Shown in pieces: positions 63,107 to 64,000 of a stretch of 64,000 bases of DNA. Position 1 is the first letter of the stretch. Each line of letters opens with the position of its first letter. Under the pieces are notes generated by a model. That model was not told the origin of the DNA, made no database searches, and saw only the letters and a list, made by a program, of their open reading frames with translations. The translations under genes were made by a program, and so were the position numbers. Source of the DNA: Nocardioides solisilvae (GTDB taxonomy: Bacteria > Actinomycetota > Actinomycetes > Propionibacteriales > Nocardioidaceae); assembly GCF_003194625.1 (NCBI RefSeq), contig NZ_QHKX01000001.1, forward strand, positions 124,001 to 188,000. The letters run 5' to 3'.

Positions 63107-63307
63107 TCAGCCGGCGTTGAAGAAGCTCTTGCGGAGGTACTCGTCGACGTCGTCCTCGGTCACCCGGAACGAGCGGCCCACGCGCACCGCGGGCAGCTCG
63201 CCGTTGTGCACGAGGCGGTAGACCGTCATCTTGGAGACGCGCATCATCGCGGCCACCTCGGCGATGGTGAGGAACTTGACGTCTGCCCGGTCCGAGGGGT
63301 TGGCCAT
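63107..63307 (-). CDS. Excisionase-type helix-turn-helix DNA-binding protein
   Basis: 66 residues with a MerR/excisionase-like winged HTH. FLTIAEVAAMMRVSKMTVYRL (about 12-32) spans the HTH and is followed by the wing VRVGRSFRVTEDDVDEYL. In Streptomyces the gene at this position (near bldN and the 32-residue ribosomal protein) encodes a similar protein linked to development. Phage excisionase is unlikely because no other phage gene is present. GGACAGG lies upstream of ATG; the leader is about 65 bases. Confidence 0.88.
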   Translation of the reverse strand: MANPSDRADVKFLTIAEVAAMMRVSKMTVYRLVHNGELPAVRVGRSFRVTEDDVDEYLRKSFFNAG

Positions 63308-63334
63308 CTCTGCACCTGTCCTTCTGCCCCACGG

Positions 63335-63385
63335 CGCCGGCTTCCCCGCCGGCGTCACAGACGTGTGGCGTCTTCGGTGAGAATA
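63335..63385 (-). promoter_or_regulatory. Promoter and leader hairpin of the HTH gene
   Basis: A -10-like TATTCT (63385-63380) gives a start near 63373. The leader contains CGCCGGC-TTCCCC-GCCGGCG (63335-63354), a 7-base-pair hairpin some 27 bases before the ATG that could modulate translation. The rest of the 63308-63486 gap shows only a GC-rich dyad at the acuC stop. Confidence 0.4.
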
Positions 63386-63486
63386 GGGCTTCCTGTGACC
63401 CGTGGGGAAGAGAATGACTACTGAAACTTCACGGAAACGGCGTGTCGCGTTGATTTTCGGCTGAACGAGGCTCCCGCCGCGGGCTC

Positions 63487-64000
63487 TCAGGCGTAGGGAT
63501 CGAGCCCGTGGAGCGGGAAGACCTCCATCCGGGTGGCGTGGATCGCGCGGTCCAGCCAGGTCTCCGGGTCGTAGCCGTCGCGCCAGTCCCGGTAGGCCGG
63601 CGTACGGCCGTCGGTCATCCGGTGCGGAGCGCCGCCGCCCAGCACCTCGACCACGTGGTCGCGCCAGGCCTCGGGGGTGTCCTGCGCCGGGTCCAGGGGG
63701 TGGCCCCCGACGATCGCGAGCAGGTGGGTCCAGGCCCGCGGCACCACCGTGGAGATCGCGTAGCCGCCCCCGCCTGTGACCACCCACCGCCCGTCCGCGA
63801 CCTCGTGGGCGAGGTCGTGGAGCGCCAGGTACGCCGCGCGCTGGCCGTCGACGCTGAGCATCAGGTGGGTGAGCGGGTCCTCCATGTGGGAGTCGCAGCC
63901 GTGCTGGGTGACCAGCACCTGCGGGGCGAACTCGCGGACGAGCTCGGGGACCACCGCGTGGAAGGCGCGCAGCCAGCCCGCGTCGGCCGTGCCCGGGGGC
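63487..64000 (-). CDS. acuC: Acetoin utilization protein AcuC, histone-deacetylase fold (5' end outside window)
   Basis: The C-terminal 170 residues of a class I deacetylase-family protein; the reading frame runs off the right edge. Visible motifs are VTQHGCDSHMEDPLTHL, with the metal-binding Asp and His of the family, and VVTGGGGYAISTVVPRAW, which carries the glycine-rich loop. AcuC-type enzymes deacetylate acetyl-CoA synthetase in Bacillus. The activity here is inferred from family. In Streptomyces an acuC gene is also near the HTH gene. Confidence 0.9.
   Translation of the reverse strand, partial: PPGTADAGWLRAFHAVVPELVREFAPQVLVTQHGCDSHMEDPLTHLMLSVDGQRAAYLALHDLAHEVADGRWVVTGGGGYAISTVVPRAWTHLLAIVGGHPLDPAQDTPEAWRDHVVEVLGGGAPHRMTDGRTPAYRDWRDGYDPETWLDRAIHATRMEVFPLHGLDPYA

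Noticed and set aside
63107-63307. Excisionase of an integrated element
   Set aside because: No integrase or attachment-site repeats were seen. The gene sits in conserved core synteny beside the small ribosomal protein gene.

Overview
The window is a high-GC actinobacterial chromosome segment, most like Nocardioides or another member of the Nocardioidaceae. That assignment is an inference. It rests on the near-total GC use at third codon positions, frequent GTG starts, a complete menaquinone-linked complex I, a DUF222/HNH gene, a BldN-type sigma factor and gene order shared with Streptomyces. I see no prophage, transposase, CRISPR array or integrative element. Almost everything is conserved core metabolism, concentrated on respiration.

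Layout. 1-300: end of an unknown gene, a tRNA-Tyr gene and its terminator. 301-4576: yajQ, then a leftward sulfate ABC transporter operon (sbp-cysT-cysW-cysA). 4835-7884: korA-korB, a 2-oxoacid:ferredoxin oxidoreductase. 7907-9329: a small secreted protein and RarD. 9340-26026: a leftward operon nuoA to nuoN followed by a translationally coupled long-chain polyprenyl diphosphate synthase. Nearly every junction is a 4-base ATGA or GTGA overlap. 26221-39544: menaquinone genes in several transcription units (menG, menF, menE-menC-menD, thioesterase-menA), interrupted by an MBL-fold hydrolase, a GH16 glycosidase, an M28 peptidase and the DUF222/HNH protein. 39595-41484: an Eis-like acetyltransferase and two small membrane proteins. 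41457-47578: a leftward operon hemL-phosphatase-tlpA-ccdA-resB-ccsB joining heme synthesis to cytochrome c maturation. 47704-49524: a lytic transglycosylase with a Thr-Pro repeat tail. 49481-55167: leftward rex-hemA-hemC-cobA/hemD-hemB. 55358-58226: glutaredoxin-like protein, acyl-CoA synthetase and HAD phosphatase. 58332-63307: a BldN-like ECF sigma factor, its probable membrane anti-sigma factor (RsbN-like, DUF5667), an acyltransferase, an SDR-like protein, a 33-residue ribosome-associated protein and an excisionase-type HTH protein. The window ends inside acuC.

How it fits together. The window makes the electron entry point (complex I), most of the quinone and its isoprenoid tail, the heme, and the cytochrome c assembly apparatus. 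menB is not in the window, and the DHNA-CoA thioesterase may be the hotdog gene coupled to menA. Rex, the NADH/NAD+ sensor, appears to control this set: a strong Rex-type operator lies just downstream of the predicted nuoA start of transcription, and a weaker one lies between the -35 and -10 of rex itself.

The regulatory points most worth checking are a CGTAAC-N17-CGTTGC element between the BldN-like sigma gene and its partner, matching the Streptomyces BldN promoter consensus; the paired Rex sites; and a uniform leaderless signature (TANNNT, six bases, start codon) before at least eight genes, which also fixes several start codons.
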